59,227 bases of DNA. Source: an uncultured Bacteroidales bacterium (GTDB lineage Bacteria > Bacteroidota > Bacteroidia > Bacteroidales > Bacteroidaceae). Positions 1 through 8,031 of this stretch are shown here, one piece after another; the first letter of the stretch is position 1; each line of letters opens with the position of its first letter. A program made the position numbers and the translations under genes. The stretch is from NCBI GenBank assembly GCA_902773055.1, contig CACYCZ010000083.1, positions 1-59,227 on the forward strand, written 5' to 3'. The notes under the pieces were generated by a model. It was not told where the DNA came from. It worked only from the letters and a program-made list of their open reading frames with translations, and did no database searches.

Positions 1-92
1 AAAATCTGTCTGGTCAGTATTGAAACTCAGATTATCTACTTCAGAGCAAATGTTTAACCTAAACGCTACTTTTTAAAGTGGGCTCATTGTTG

Positions 93-100
93 TAAATTTG
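93..100 (+). promoter_or_regulatory. Bacteroidetes-type -7 box (TAAATTTG)
   Basis: TAAATTTG matches the TAnnTTTG -7 consensus and lies about 70 nt before the ATG at 173. No clear -33 TTG is visible at 19-21 nt spacing, so this is a motif match only. Confidence 0.4.
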
Positions 101-172
101 TGAAAAAAACTACACATTATTATTATTGCCCTGCAGTTTCCAAAACATATTTGTTATTTTAAATTGTAGATC

Positions 173-688
173 ATGAAAAACGTTGTATTGTTTTGTCTTA
201 TGTTGCTTGTCTGTGTAGCAGGGCGGTCGCAGGAAGTCGGAGCGGCAAAGCACATGTTTAAGGTTTTTTATTATGACAAAAACGATGTCAGGACAGATAT
301 ACCAGAGAATGAACATGTGTCTACAAAACTGTCTGGCGGTATCTTAGTGCACAAGGCTAAGATTGTGTTGCTTGGCGACACTGCAAAAATCAATTTGTCA
401 AATCATAAGGACCTGTATGTGGAAATCGTTGATACGATACAGTTGAAACCGGAATACTTCCATATATTGAAATTAAAGGTCAAAAAAGGCAACCGTGAGG
501 CTACCCGTTGGTCAAACTCACCTGTAGGTGTGAAGGACAGTTCCGACGACTTTATACCCACAATGCTTTATCCGGCAGACAGAAACAGTTATCGTGTTGA
601 TATCAAGGATTTGCCCTCGGGGCATTATCTTGTCCTGTATCAAGAAGGACTGAATACATTGTTGGAAGTATACGATTTTGACAAGTAA
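173..688 (+). CDS. Secreted protein of unknown function
   Basis: 171 aa. It starts with a typical signal peptide (MKN, then a hydrophobic run LFCLMLLVCVAG, cleavage likely after the SQ/GA region near residue 20-25), so it is probably exported to the periplasm or beyond. The mature part of about 145 residues is rich in beta-prone segments and alternating charged residues and ends in YDFDK. I recognise no family. It has no Cys lipobox and no obvious repeats. It stands alone, with a possible promoter at 93-100 and a dispersed repeat about 120 bp downstream. The reading frame is long and has a good signal peptide, so it is likely a real gene; its role is unknown. Confidence 0.7.
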   Translation: MKNVVLFCLMLLVCVAGRSQEVGAAKHMFKVFYYDKNDVRTDIPENEHVSTKLSGGILVHKAKIVLLGDTAKINLSNHKDLYVEIVDTIQLKPEYFHILKLKVKKGNREATRWSNSPVGVKDSSDDFIPTMLYPADRNSYRVDIKDLPSGHYLVLYQEGLNTLLEVYDFDK

Positions 689-775
689 TATTCATTGACG
701 CAATCGGTGTCCCTGACATTAGGATGCGCTGATTCTTTCCTTCTCTATTGGTTGTGTGATAAAATTAAAGAATTT

Positions 776-970
776 TTAACACAATAATAACTCCTTGTCT
801 TTATATCTGCAGCCCCCTCTCAGAAGGTGTTGTACATGGGGTGAAACTGGCAGGCCTGCCGGTGAATTTTTGTAGGCCTTCCAGCAAAAACGCGCAGGCC
901 TGTCAGTAAAAACTGCAAGGCTTGCGCGTTTTGAAGGTATAGGAAGCGGATGTAAAAACGATTAAATATT
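776..970 (+). repeat. Dispersed palindromic repeat, copy 1
   Basis: The core at about 812-935 shares modules with two other places (about 42464-42590 and 52483-52575): CAGAAGG, a GCAGGCCTGC-type palindrome (GGCAGGCCTGCC at 849-860), AACGCGCAGGCCTG at 889-902, and AAAACTGCAAGGCTTGCGCG. TTAACA lies about 40 bp to its left. The sequence GTAAAAACGATTAAATATTTGTT to its right resembles the right flank of copy 3. The first arm is degraded in this copy, but AACGCGCAGGCCT and AGGCTTGCGCGTT can still pair with one mismatch. Confidence 0.75.
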
Positions 971-986
971 TGTTAAGATTGTTAAA

Positions 987-1338
987 ATGCAAGAGGAGGA
1001 ATTAATCAGGTTTTTAAAGATGGCAAAACCGCAACGATGACAGCTACACTATAGCTGCGCCTGTTGAGATTGCGCATCGTGGTTTCAAAAAACTGTCAGA
1101 TAAAGATCAGGTGCAGAGATGCTATGACGCATTGTCAAAAACAGAAAAAGACCTGTTTGATGAGGTCAGAAATGTCTATCGTCATATTACGGACTCCGAG
1201 GAAACGATCAAAGAAGAATGTGTCGTACACTACATTGAGCGCGAAGTCGGGAAATATGGTATTGATAATTTTATGCGATATAATTTTGTGGGAATGAAAA
1301 AATTGCCAAATTTGCTGACGATTGCAGATATTATATAG
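987..1338 (+). pseudogene. Frameshifted remnant of a small protein gene
   Basis: An ATG at 987 opens a short frame (MQEEELIRFLK...) that stops at 1038-1040. The next frame, open from 1018 to the TAG at 1336-1338, reads as a plausible protein (RWQNRNDDSYTIAAPVE, then many charged residues, ending LLTIADII) but has no good start before a GTG at 1111. Removing one A from the AAA at 1016-1018, just after a T run, would join them into one product of about 116 residues. I recognise no family. It is either a decayed gene or a sequencing error in the short homopolymer. The 47-codon frame that follows after 3 nt suggests the two were once co-transcribed. Confidence 0.4.
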
Positions 1339-1341
1339 AAA

Positions 1342-1485
1342 ATGGACAAGAAAAAGACTGGAGTAATAGACTTCGACCATCCGATACAAAGCAACAAACC
1401 GGCATCGGATTGGGTGGACGCGATAATCAGGGACGGCAAGAGCAGTCTTCAGATAAAGAGGGACGAGGACGAAGCGAAAGCGTGA
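1342..1485 (+). CDS. Small hypothetical protein (47 aa)
   Basis: ATG at 1342, stop TGA at 1483-1485. The product is hydrophilic and highly charged (MDKKKTGVIDFDHPI..., then SDWVDAII, then a Lys/Asp/Glu-rich tail ending EDEAKA). It begins 3 nt after the stop of the preceding remnant frame, which suggests a shared transcript. There is no signal peptide or recognised motif. The composition looks like a real cytoplasmic small protein, but the locus seems to be decaying, so it may be a leftover. Function unknown. Confidence 0.35.
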   Translation: MDKKKTGVIDFDHPIQSNKPASDWVDAIIRDGKSSLQIKRDEDEAKA

Positions 1486-1571
1486 GCGCAGAAAACGTCA
1501 TCCTCTTCAGAGACGACGACATCTCAGAAGGAGGCCGTGCGAGACAGAGAGGGAATAGGGGATTATTCAAC

Positions 1572-1615
1572 AATCCGTTACAGGCAACTGTGTAAACAAT
1601 TGCCTGTAACGGATT
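1572..1615. terminator. Perfect 16-bp stem-loop, probable bidirectional terminator
   Basis: AATCCGTTACAGGCAA (1572-1587) and its exact reverse complement (1600-1615) enclose a 12-nt loop. It sits between the plus-strand remnant locus and the 3' end of the minus-strand nadK gene. Neither side has a strong T run, so terminator function is inferred from position and stem strength. Confidence 0.55.
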
Positions 1616-1651
1616 CTATATTATGGTGATGATAAAATTGCTTAATGCAAA

Positions 1652-2539
1652 TTACAGTCTTTTGTCAATACCCCACATGAGTTTGTTGCGCAGGGTGTCA
1701 TAGTAATCGCAGCCGTATTTCCTTACTATATATATATAATATGGTGCCTTGCGGATAGTAATGGGAGTGGTGTCGGACAGGCTCAGGCTCCTTCCGTCAA
1801 TGGAGAGGAGGAAGTTATGGTTACGGCTGTTAATCTTCAGGTTAATGGTGCAATCGTCGTTAAGCAGGACGGGGCGGATATTCAGGCTATGGGGCGCAAC
1901 GGCTGTAATGGCAATACTGTTGGAATTGGGGGCGATTATAGGTCCTCCGTTACTGAGAGAATATCCGGTAGAGCCGGTAGGGGTACAGACAATGATACCA
2001 TCAGACTGGTAGGTGTTGAGATAGTGTTCTTCGACATGAGTTTCAATGCCTATCATGGAGGAATTGTCATGCTTGAGCACGGCAACTTCGTTGAGGGCAT
2101 AAGGATAGATGCTTTGCATTTCAACGGGCGTGATGACATGCAGGACGCTTCTTTTTTCAATGGTGTACTCGCCATGAGACAGCCCCTGAAACATCTTGGT
2201 TATCTCCTCGGGGGTCGTGTCGGCAAGAAAGCCCAGATGACCGGTATTAATGCCAATGATAGGGATTTCCTTGTCGCCTACAAATTCTGCTGTCTTAAGG
2301 AATGTCCCGTCTCCGCCGAGACTTACGGCAAAGTTGGCGGTAAAGTTGCGGTCCTCAATAATTTCATCAGGCGTAAATGGGAAGGGAGCATGTTGGCGGG
2401 TAAAATCATAGAACATCTTTTCCATGGCAATAGTCGCCGATGCTGCCTGCAGGGTTTGAATGACAAGGAAGAGGGCAGATGATTTCTCCGGCTGAAAAGT
2501 ATTACCGAAAAGGGCAAATTTGGTAGTAGAATTCTTCAC
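1652..2539 (-). CDS. nadK: NAD kinase
   Basis: ATP-dependent phosphorylation of NAD to NADP in the cytoplasm. The product is 295 aa when started at the GTG at 2539 (VKNSTTKFALFGNTF), the usual N-terminus for Bacteroidetes NAD kinases. The family GGDGT motif is present (SLGGDGTFLKTA), as are GINTGHLGFLAD and the TPTGSTGYSLSNGGP segment of the nucleotide-binding domain. The frame is open further upstream to 2782, but that extension runs into pdxJ and past the likely promoter at 2608-2615, so I reject it. No in-frame ATG is suitably placed, so the GTG start is the best choice. It is divergent from pdxJ, a neighbour that also handles a cofactor. Confidence 0.93.
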   Translation of the reverse strand: MKNSTTKFALFGNTFQPEKSSALFLVIQTLQAASATIAMEKMFYDFTRQHAPFPFTPDEIIEDRNFTANFAVSLGGDGTFLKTAEFVGDKEIPIIGINTGHLGFLADTTPEEITKMFQGLSHGEYTIEKRSVLHVITPVEMQSIYPYALNEVAVLKHDNSSMIGIETHVEEHYLNTYQSDGIIVCTPTGSTGYSLSNGGPIIAPNSNSIAITAVAPHSLNIRPVLLNDDCTINLKINSRNHNFLLSIDGRSLSLSDTTPITIRKAPYYIYIVRKYGCDYYDTLRNKLMWGIDKRL

Positions 2540-2586
2540 GTATTCTTTTTCTGTTTTGCGTTGGTTAAATCCAAAGGAAAAAATTG

Positions 2587-2594
2587 TATCTTTG
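2587..2594 (+). promoter_or_regulatory. -7 box of the pdxJ promoter (TATCTTTG)
   Basis: Exact TAnnTTTG match, with transcription expected to start near 2600, about 33 nt before the pdxJ ATG. A TTG at 2561-2563 is a few bases too far for an ideal -33 element. Confidence 0.6.
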
Positions 2595-2607
2595 CATAAA
2601 GCTTTGG

Positions 2608-2615
2608 CAAAGATA
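2608..2615 (-). promoter_or_regulatory. -7 box of the nadK promoter (TATCTTTG on minus strand)
   Basis: CAAAGATA on the plus strand reads TATCTTTG on the minus strand, and a minus-strand TTG lies 21 nt further upstream. Transcription would start near 2601 and run through the pdxJ promoter. Confidence 0.55.
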
Positions 2616-2632
2616 ACAAAAATAAAAGTAAG

Positions 2633-3346
2633 ATGACAAGACTTAGTGTAAATATTAACAAAGTAGCGACATTGCGTAATGCCCGTGGGGGAAATAATCC
2701 CAATGTTCTTCAAGTGGCATTGGATTGTGAGTTGTATGGTGCCCAGGGAATAACGGTTCACCCGCGTCCCGACGAGAGGCATATTCGATATCAGGATGTC
2801 ATGGACCTGAAGCCGGCTTTGCGCACAGAGTTTAATATTGAAGGTTATCCAGTACAGAGTTTTATGGATTTGGTATGCAAGGTAAGGCCCGCGCAGGTTA
2901 CGCTTGTTCCGGATGCCCCTGACCAGCTGACGTCAAACCACGGATGGGATACAAAGTCGTATCGGACAATGTTGCGCCATATTGTTTCCGTCTTTAAGGA
3001 GAACGGCATAAGGACGTCGCTCTTTATTGATCCTGACGTGGAAATGGTGGACTATGCCGCCGAAACAGAGTGTGACAGGGTAGAACTGTATACCGCACCT
3101 TATGCAGAGGAATATCCCGTGAACAAGGAAAAGGCTGTCGACATTTATGTCAAGGCTGCCGAGGAGGCGAAGAGAGTGGGCCTCGGACTTAATGCCGGCC
3201 ATGACCTCAGTCTGGTTAACCTGAAATATTTCCATCAGATCATTCCCTGGCTTGATGAAGTGAGTATTGGCCATGCCCTGATATGCGATGCGCTGTATCT
3301 GGGATTGGAGAAGACGGTTTCAGAATATTTAAAATGTCTGCAGTGA
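2633..3346 (+). CDS. pdxJ: Pyridoxine 5'-phosphate synthase
   Basis: Condenses 3-amino-2-oxopropyl phosphate with 1-deoxyxylulose 5-phosphate, the last ring-forming step of DXP-dependent vitamin B6 synthesis. 237 aa, the usual length. It begins with the family signature [19 protein letters not shown], followed by [13 protein letters not shown] (active-site His and phosphate contacts), [12 protein letters not shown] and [10 protein letters not shown], all landmarks of the PdxJ TIM barrel. It is the first gene of a tight run with a DJ-1 family gene, ispD and recG. The stop shares a base with the next ATG (TGATG at 3344-3348), which suggests translational coupling. The promoter box is at 2587-2594. 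Confidence 0.96.
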   Translation: MTRLSVNINKVATLRNARGGNNPNVLQVALDCELYGAQGITVHPRPDERHIRYQDVMDLKPALRTEFNIEGYPVQSFMDLVCKVRPAQVTLVPDAPDQLTSNHGWDTKSYRTMLRHIVSVFKENGIRTSLFIDPDVEMVDYAAETECDRVELYTAPYAEEYPVNKEKAVDIYVKAAEEAKRVGLGLNAGHDLSLVNLKYFHQIIPWLDEVSIGHALICDALYLGLEKTVSEYLKCLQ

Positions 3347-3903
3347 TGGCTGAAGTTCTGTTGTTTCTGGCTGAGGGATTTGAGGAGATAGAGGTAAACA
3401 CACCGATATGCTACCTACGCCATTCGGGTATATCATTGCAGACGGTTTCTGTGACGGGAAACAAGCTCGTGACGGGTGCCCATGGCGTTCCTGTCGTTGC
3501 CGATATACTTTTTGAAGAAGTATCTCTTATGGATGTCCGAATGTTGATTTTGCCCGGCGGTGTTCCCGGGGCTTTGAACCTGTCTCGTCATCAGGGGCTG
3601 AATGAAATGGTCTCCGGGTTCATGCAACAGGGCAAGGCCGTTGCAGCCATCTGTGCCGGGCCTCTTGTCCTGGGCAGTCTGGGCTTGCTGCAGGGAAAAA
3701 ATATTGTTTGCTATCCGGGTTTTGAAAGCTATATGCATGGCGCTAATGTCATTAAGGACCAGTCGGCTGTAGTTGACGGCAATCTGATAACGGCTAACGG
3801 ACCGGCAGCGGCAATGTTGTTTTCTTTTCATATCCTTAAGATGTTGCGAAATGAAGCAGAGGCCCGCAGTATGGCCGATGGTATGATGGTAAATTATTTC
3901 TGA
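3346..3903 (+). CDS. DJ-1/PfpI (ThiJ) family protein
   Basis: 185 aa when started at the ATG overlapping the pdxJ stop. This gives the canonical N-terminus [16 protein letters not shown] with the family's conserved Glu. The nucleophile elbow AAICAGPLVLG carries the conserved Cys, and MLILPGGVPGALNL is the second conserved loop. Family members are glyoxalase or deglycase-like stress proteins and chaperones; the exact activity cannot be told from sequence. The frame is open to 3283, but that would bury the start inside pdxJ. It ends in TGATG shared with ispD, so pdxJ, this gene and ispD are probably translationally coupled. Confidence 0.9.
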   Translation: MAEVLLFLAEGFEEIEVNTPICYLRHSGISLQTVSVTGNKLVTGAHGVPVVADILFEEVSLMDVRMLILPGGVPGALNLSRHQGLNEMVSGFMQQGKAVAAICAGPLVLGSLGLLQGKNIVCYPGFESYMHGANVIKDQSAVVDGNLITANGPAAAMLFSFHILKMLRNEAEARSMADGMMVNYF

Positions 3904-4574
3904 TGAACAAATACTTCATTGTTGTTGCAGGTGGCAAAGGTGTGCGCATGGGAAAGGATATCCCCAAGCAGTTTATTGCCTTGCAGGGATTGCCGATACT
4001 GATGCATACGATTAGCCGTCTCCACCAGAGTGTGCCCGAGGCGAGGATTATCTTGGTGCTTCCGCAAAAACATATAGATATGTGGAATGAACTGGTATGC
4101 AAGCATTCATTTGACATTCCTGTGCAGATAGCCTTTGGCGGTGATACACGTTTTGATTCTGTAAAAAATGGTCTTGAACTGATAGAAGAGGAGGATGCGC
4201 TTGTGGCTATTCATGATGGTGTCCGGCCTTTTGTCTCAGAGCAGGTGGTCCGTCGTTGCTTTGAGGAAGTTGTAGAAAAAGGTGCCGTAATACCCGTTGT
4301 CAGACCTGTTGATTCCATCAGGTTCGGCGATGAGGATGGCGGTTCCAAGCCTATTGACAGAGACCGTTGCTATATGGTCCAGACACCGCAGACCTTCAGA
4401 TTCAGTCTGTTGAGAAGGGCATATCAGCAGCCATACAGGCCGTCGTTTACCGATGATGCTTCAGTCATCGAGGCCATTCCCGCCCCGGTCTTTCTCGTGG
4501 ACGGCAACCGGGAGAATATAAAAATCACAACGGCTTATGATCTCATGGTCGCTGAAGCATTAGCATCCATTTAA
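3903..4574 (+). CDS. ispD: 2-C-methyl-D-erythritol 4-phosphate cytidylyltransferase
   Basis: Transfers CMP from CTP to methylerythritol 4-phosphate in the non-mevalonate isoprenoid pathway. 223 aa, the usual length. The N-terminal nucleotide-binding signature is AGGKGVRMGKDIPKQF, followed by LVAIHDGVRPFV and the QTPQTFR segment typical of IspD. The substrate of the pathway's first enzyme, DXP, is shared with pdxJ upstream, so the operon has some metabolic logic. Its start overlaps the preceding stop by one base; recG follows after 16 nt. Confidence 0.95.
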   Translation: MNKYFIVVAGGKGVRMGKDIPKQFIALQGLPILMHTISRLHQSVPEARIILVLPQKHIDMWNELVCKHSFDIPVQIAFGGDTRFDSVKNGLELIEEEDALVAIHDGVRPFVSEQVVRRCFEEVVEKGAVIPVVRPVDSIRFGDEDGGSKPIDRDRCYMVQTPQTFRFSLLRRAYQQPYRPSFTDDASVIEAIPAPVFLVDGNRENIKITTAYDLMVAEALASI

Positions 4575-4590
4575 CCCCAGCTAAAGGAAA

Positions 4591-6696
4591 ATGTACGATA
4601 TCTTGTCGCAAGATATAATGTATCTGCATGGTGTAGGTCCACGAAGAGCAAAAATCTTCAATAATGATGTGGAAATATACTCCTTACGCGACTTGCTGTA
4701 CTATTTTCCTCATAAATACATTGACCGCTCACGTATATATAGGATATGTGAGCTGGAAGAGAATATGGCGACGGTCCAGATAAAGGGGCAGATAAAATTA
4801 TTGACAGAAATAGGGATTGGGCGAAAAAAACGCCTTGAAGCTACCTTTGACGACGGAACAGGCGTTGTAAGGCTCGTATGGTTTGGCGGAATTAATTTTA
4901 TCAAGAGACAATTACGCCTGAACAGTGATTACCTGGTGTTCGGCCGTCCATCGGTGTTTAATCATGAATTCAGTGTGATTCAGCCTGAGATGACTTCGCT
5001 GAGCAAGACACCGCAGATGGATAGTCTTGTAAAACTCAGGCCTGTATATAGCCTGACAGAGTCAATGCGCAGTGCCGGCATATCATCTGGCGTCATTGAA
5101 CAGATGGTGGCGGATATCTTTGCCAAATTGATAAATGTCCGCATCCCGGAAACCTTGCCGGATTATTTCCGGGCAAGATATGATCTTATGGGCTTGGAAG
5201 ATGCTTTACGTGAAATCCATATGCCATCGGATATGGAGAAGGTCAGACAGGCAGAACGGCGGCTGAAGTTTGAGGAACTGTTTTTTATCCAGTTGGATAT
5301 CCTCAGTTATGCTGAGCAGCGTTCCAGACGCTATCGCGGTTTTGTCTTTTCCAAGATAGGTACGAATTTTATGACATTCTATAATGAGCATCTGCCATTT
5401 GAACTGACTAACGCCCAGAAGCGTGTCATTAAAGAAATCCGTCATGATTTGGGCAGCGGACTCCAGATGAACCGTTTGTTGCAAGGCGATGTCGGAAGCG
5501 GAAAAACAATGGTTGCCCTGATGACAATGCTGATAGCCTTGGACAATGGATATCAGGCATGTATAATGGCTCCCACAGAGATACTGGCCGAACAACATTA
5601 CTCCACAGTCAGGAAAATGCTGGGTGATATGCCGGTGCGTGTGGAACTTCTGACAGGTGTGGTTCAAGGAAAACGCCGGGCAGCCATTCTGGACGCTACG
5701 GCTTCGGGCGAGGTGGATATTCTTATAGGGACTCACGCCTTATTGGGAGATATCGTCAATTTCAAGAATTTTGGCTTAGCCGTTATTGACGAGCAGCATC
5801 GTTTCGGTGTTGAACAACGTGCCAAATTGTGGCAGAAGAACGATTCGCCTCCCCATATTCTTGTTATGACGGCAACGCCGATTCCCCGTACCTTGGCGAT
5901 GACAGTCTATGGTGACTTGGCTGTGTCTGTAATTGATGAATTGCCTCCCGGTCGCAAATCAGTGGAAACACTGCATTACTATGAGGAAAACGAGGAACGG
6001 TTGGTCAGCTTGGTTCGGACGGAGATAGATAAAGGCCGCCAGGCTTATTTTGTCTTTCCGTTGATAGAGGAAAGCGAAAAATCAGATCTCAAAGACCTTG
6101 AAAACGGATATGAACATATCTGTGCACTTTTCAAGGATATGAATGTGGCAAAGCTGCACGGTCGTATGAAGGAAGCAGAAAAAAATGCCGTGATGGATGC
6201 CTTTAAGCAAGGAGAGTACCAGATTTTGGTGTCTACGACGGTAATTGAAGTGGGAGTTGACGTACCGAATGCCTCGGTTATGGTTATCATGAATGCCAAT
6301 CGTTTTGGCCTGGCCCAGCTTCACCAGTTGCGCGGTAGGGTAGGCCGGGGAGCCGAACAATCCTATTGTGTACTTGTCACTGGCTACAAACTGTCGGAAA
6401 TGTCAAGCAAACGTCTTGAAATCATGGTAGACTCAACAGATGGTTTCTATATCGCAGAGGAAGACCTGAAATTGCGCGGTCCCGGCTTGCTGGAAGGAAC
6501 GCAGCAAAGTGGTGTGATCTTTAATCTCAAGATTGCTAATGTCATCAAGGATAATGACCTTCTTGTGCTTGCCCGCAATGCTGCTCAGGAACTCCTTAGC
6601 CAAGACCCTACCAGAACAGTACCGGCAAATATGATAATATGGAAACAGTTGTTACAAAAACATAAATCGACCATTGATTTATCTAATATTTCTTAA
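4591..6696 (+). CDS. recG: ATP-dependent DNA helicase RecG
   Basis: Branch-migrating helicase that regresses stalled forks and processes Holliday junctions. 701 aa, full length for RecG. The N-terminal wedge/OB part begins with YLHGVGPRRA (helix-hairpin-helix-like). Walker A is GDVGSGKT near residue 299-306, the DEQH box (VIDEQHRFGVEQR) is near 399, and MTATPIPRT follows. The C-terminal RecA-like lobe carries VSTTVIEVGVDVPNA and QLRGRVGRG. It is the last gene of the pdxJ run. No terminator hairpin is obvious in the 88 nt before the next gene, which has its own promoter. Confidence 0.96.
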   Translation: MYDILSQDIMYLHGVGPRRAKIFNNDVEIYSLRDLLYYFPHKYIDRSRIYRICELEENMATVQIKGQIKLLTEIGIGRKKRLEATFDDGTGVVRLVWFGGINFIKRQLRLNSDYLVFGRPSVFNHEFSVIQPEMTSLSKTPQMDSLVKLRPVYSLTESMRSAGISSGVIEQMVADIFAKLINVRIPETLPDYFRARYDLMGLEDALREIHMPSDMEKVRQAERRLKFEELFFIQLDILSYAEQRSRRYRGFVFSKIGTNFMTFYNEHLPFELTNAQKRVIKEIRHDLGSGLQMNRLLQGDVGSGKTMVALMTMLIALDNGYQACIMAPTEILAEQHYSTVRKMLGDMPVRVELLTGVVQGKRRAAILDATASGEVDILIGTHALLGDIVNFKNFGLAVIDEQHRFGVEQRAKLWQKNDSPPHILVMTATPIPRTLAMTVYGDLAVSVIDELPPGRKSVETLHYYEENEERLVSLVRTEIDKGRQAYFVFPLIEESEKSDLKDLENGYEHICALFKDMNVAKLHGRMKEAEKNAVMDAFKQGEYQILVSTTVIEVGVDVPNASVMVIMNANRFGLAQLHQLRGRVGRGAEQSYCVLVTGYKLSEMSSKRLEIMVDSTDGFYIAEEDLKLRGPGLLEGTQQSGVIFNLKIANVIKDNDLLVLARNAAQELLSQDPTRTVPANMIIWKQLLQKHKSTIDLSNIS

Positions 6697-6722
6697 AAAC
6701 ATTATCTTTTTTGTGCTTACGC

Positions 6723-6753
6723 TTGGTCAGTCCAATATTATTTCTTAAATTTG
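6723..6753 (+). promoter_or_regulatory. Promoter of the M23/LysM gene (TTG-N20-TAAATTTG)
   Basis: TTG at 6723-6725 and TAAATTTG at 6746-6753 with a 20-nt spacer match the Bacteroidetes -33/-7 arrangement. Transcription should start near 6760, about 25 nt before the ATG at 6785. Confidence 0.65.
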
Positions 6754-6784
6754 CCAAGTTGATTTAACAAAAATAAGAATCCAT

Positions 6785-7771
6785 ATGAAAACCTATATAT
6801 CAAGAATACTATCCCTGTTATTATTCATCACGATAAGTCTGGACTGTTATAGTCAGGACTTGATGGCCCGTCAGGCTCCGCTTGACAGGAAACTGAAGGC
6901 TGTTGATTCAGTTTCTCTTCAGCGTGCTATCCGTCAGGAGATGTCAGAGTATGTATCCGACATATATCCTCTTTGGTCGAATGACCATGTAGATGCATAT
7001 AAGAATGTTGCAAAGCCCAATACATTCCCTATAGATTTGAGGGGATTCTCAATGCCTACTCCCAGCCGTGTTATTACTTCGCGTTATGGTTACCGCCGTT
7101 CTTTCCGCCGTTTCCATTACGGGCTTGACGTCAAGGTATATACCGGCGATACCATTTATGCTGCATTCAGCGGTAAGGCGCGTATCGTCAGCTATGACCG
7201 ACGTGGTTATGGCTATTATATTGTACTCCGCCATACCAACGGTCTGGAGACTGTGTATGGGCACTTGTCAAAGCAACTTATTCATGAAAACGATATCGTT
7301 CGTTCAGGCGAGCCTATCGGATTGGGAGGTAGTACGGGTCATTCTACTGGTTCTCATTTGCATTTTGAGACCCGGCTCTTGGGTGAACCGATCAACCCTG
7401 AATTATTATTTGATTTCCCCAATCAGGATGTCACATGTGATGTCTATACCTATCGCTATAAAGGTAACAACAGGTCCGTAAACCTGCCGGCCGATTGGGA
7501 TGACGGCAACTCTGGCGAGAATAAGGCTGCTGCCATGGAGATGGTTACGGTAGATGAATCGTTGTCCAATGGCGAAGAAGCTATAGCTTCGGCTCCCTCT
7601 GCTAAGACTAAGAAAACGAAGTCTCTGTCGCTCTATCATAAAGTTCGTAAAGGCGACAGCCTTTATAGTATTGCCAAGAAAAACAATCTGACCCTTCAGC
7701 AGCTCTGTTCTCTTAATGGCATTTCTGCCAAGTCTAAGCTTCGTCCCGGGCAGATACTCAAAATGCGTTAG
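6785..7771 (+). CDS. M23 family metallopeptidase with C-terminal LysM domain
   Basis: 328 aa, exported by an N-terminal signal peptide (cleavage likely after CYSQ near residue 24). The M23 (LytM-type) domain spans about 90-210. It has the zinc-binding pairs HxxxD (H111, D115 in HYGLDVKV) and HxH (H191, H193 in GSHLHFE), with the glycine-rich GLGGSTGHSTGS stretch between them. All zinc ligands are present, so it should be an active peptidoglycan endopeptidase rather than a degenerate EnvC/NlpD-type activator. A low-complexity linker of about 50 residues leads to one LysM repeat (282-328, ending LRPGQILKMR) that would bind peptidoglycan. It stands alone with its own promoter. Confidence 0.93.
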   Translation: MKTYISRILSLLLFITISLDCYSQDLMARQAPLDRKLKAVDSVSLQRAIRQEMSEYVSDIYPLWSNDHVDAYKNVAKPNTFPIDLRGFSMPTPSRVITSRYGYRRSFRRFHYGLDVKVYTGDTIYAAFSGKARIVSYDRRGYGYYIVLRHTNGLETVYGHLSKQLIHENDIVRSGEPIGLGGSTGHSTGSHLHFETRLLGEPINPELLFDFPNQDVTCDVYTYRYKGNNRSVNLPADWDDGNSGENKAAAMEMVTVDESLSNGEEAIASAPSAKTKKTKSLSLYHKVRKGDSLYSIAKKNNLTLQQLCSLNGISAKSKLRPGQILKMR

Positions 7772-7825
7772 ATCCTCTCTGTTCTAAAGCAGAAGCAGAG
7801 ACATATATATATTTAAGTATAAAGG

Positions 7826-7862
7826 AATGCGTTTTTTATCAGGTTATGGTAAGGAACGCATT
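7826..7862 (+). terminator. Weak stem-loop after the M23 gene
   Basis: AATGCGTT (7826-7833) pairs with AACGCATT (7855-7862), which is followed by TATT. Short stem, large loop; low confidence as a terminator. Confidence 0.3.
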
Positions 7863-8004
7863 TATTCATTGTGTTGTGCTGGGATATATGTCGGCCCGAT
7901 GTCATTGGATGGTTTTGAAGGCAAACTGATGTCAGTTGTCTCATTAATTTGGGTATCATGGATACTTATTGAGCCGAAAAGGTTTTAGTGTGAAAGTAGT
8001 TTTG

Positions 8005-8012
8005 TACCTTTA
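8005..8012 (+). promoter_or_regulatory. Possible -7 box (TACCTTTA) of the M18 gene
   Basis: One mismatch to TAnnTTTG, 20 nt before the start at 8032. A start at the next in-frame ATG (8056) would give a more usual leader length. Confidence 0.35.
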
Positions 8013-8031
8013 CACTTTATTACTGAAATAG

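Noticed and set aside
1817-2482. 221-codon open frame on the plus strand
   Set aside because: Antisense to nadK; no start context or motifs.
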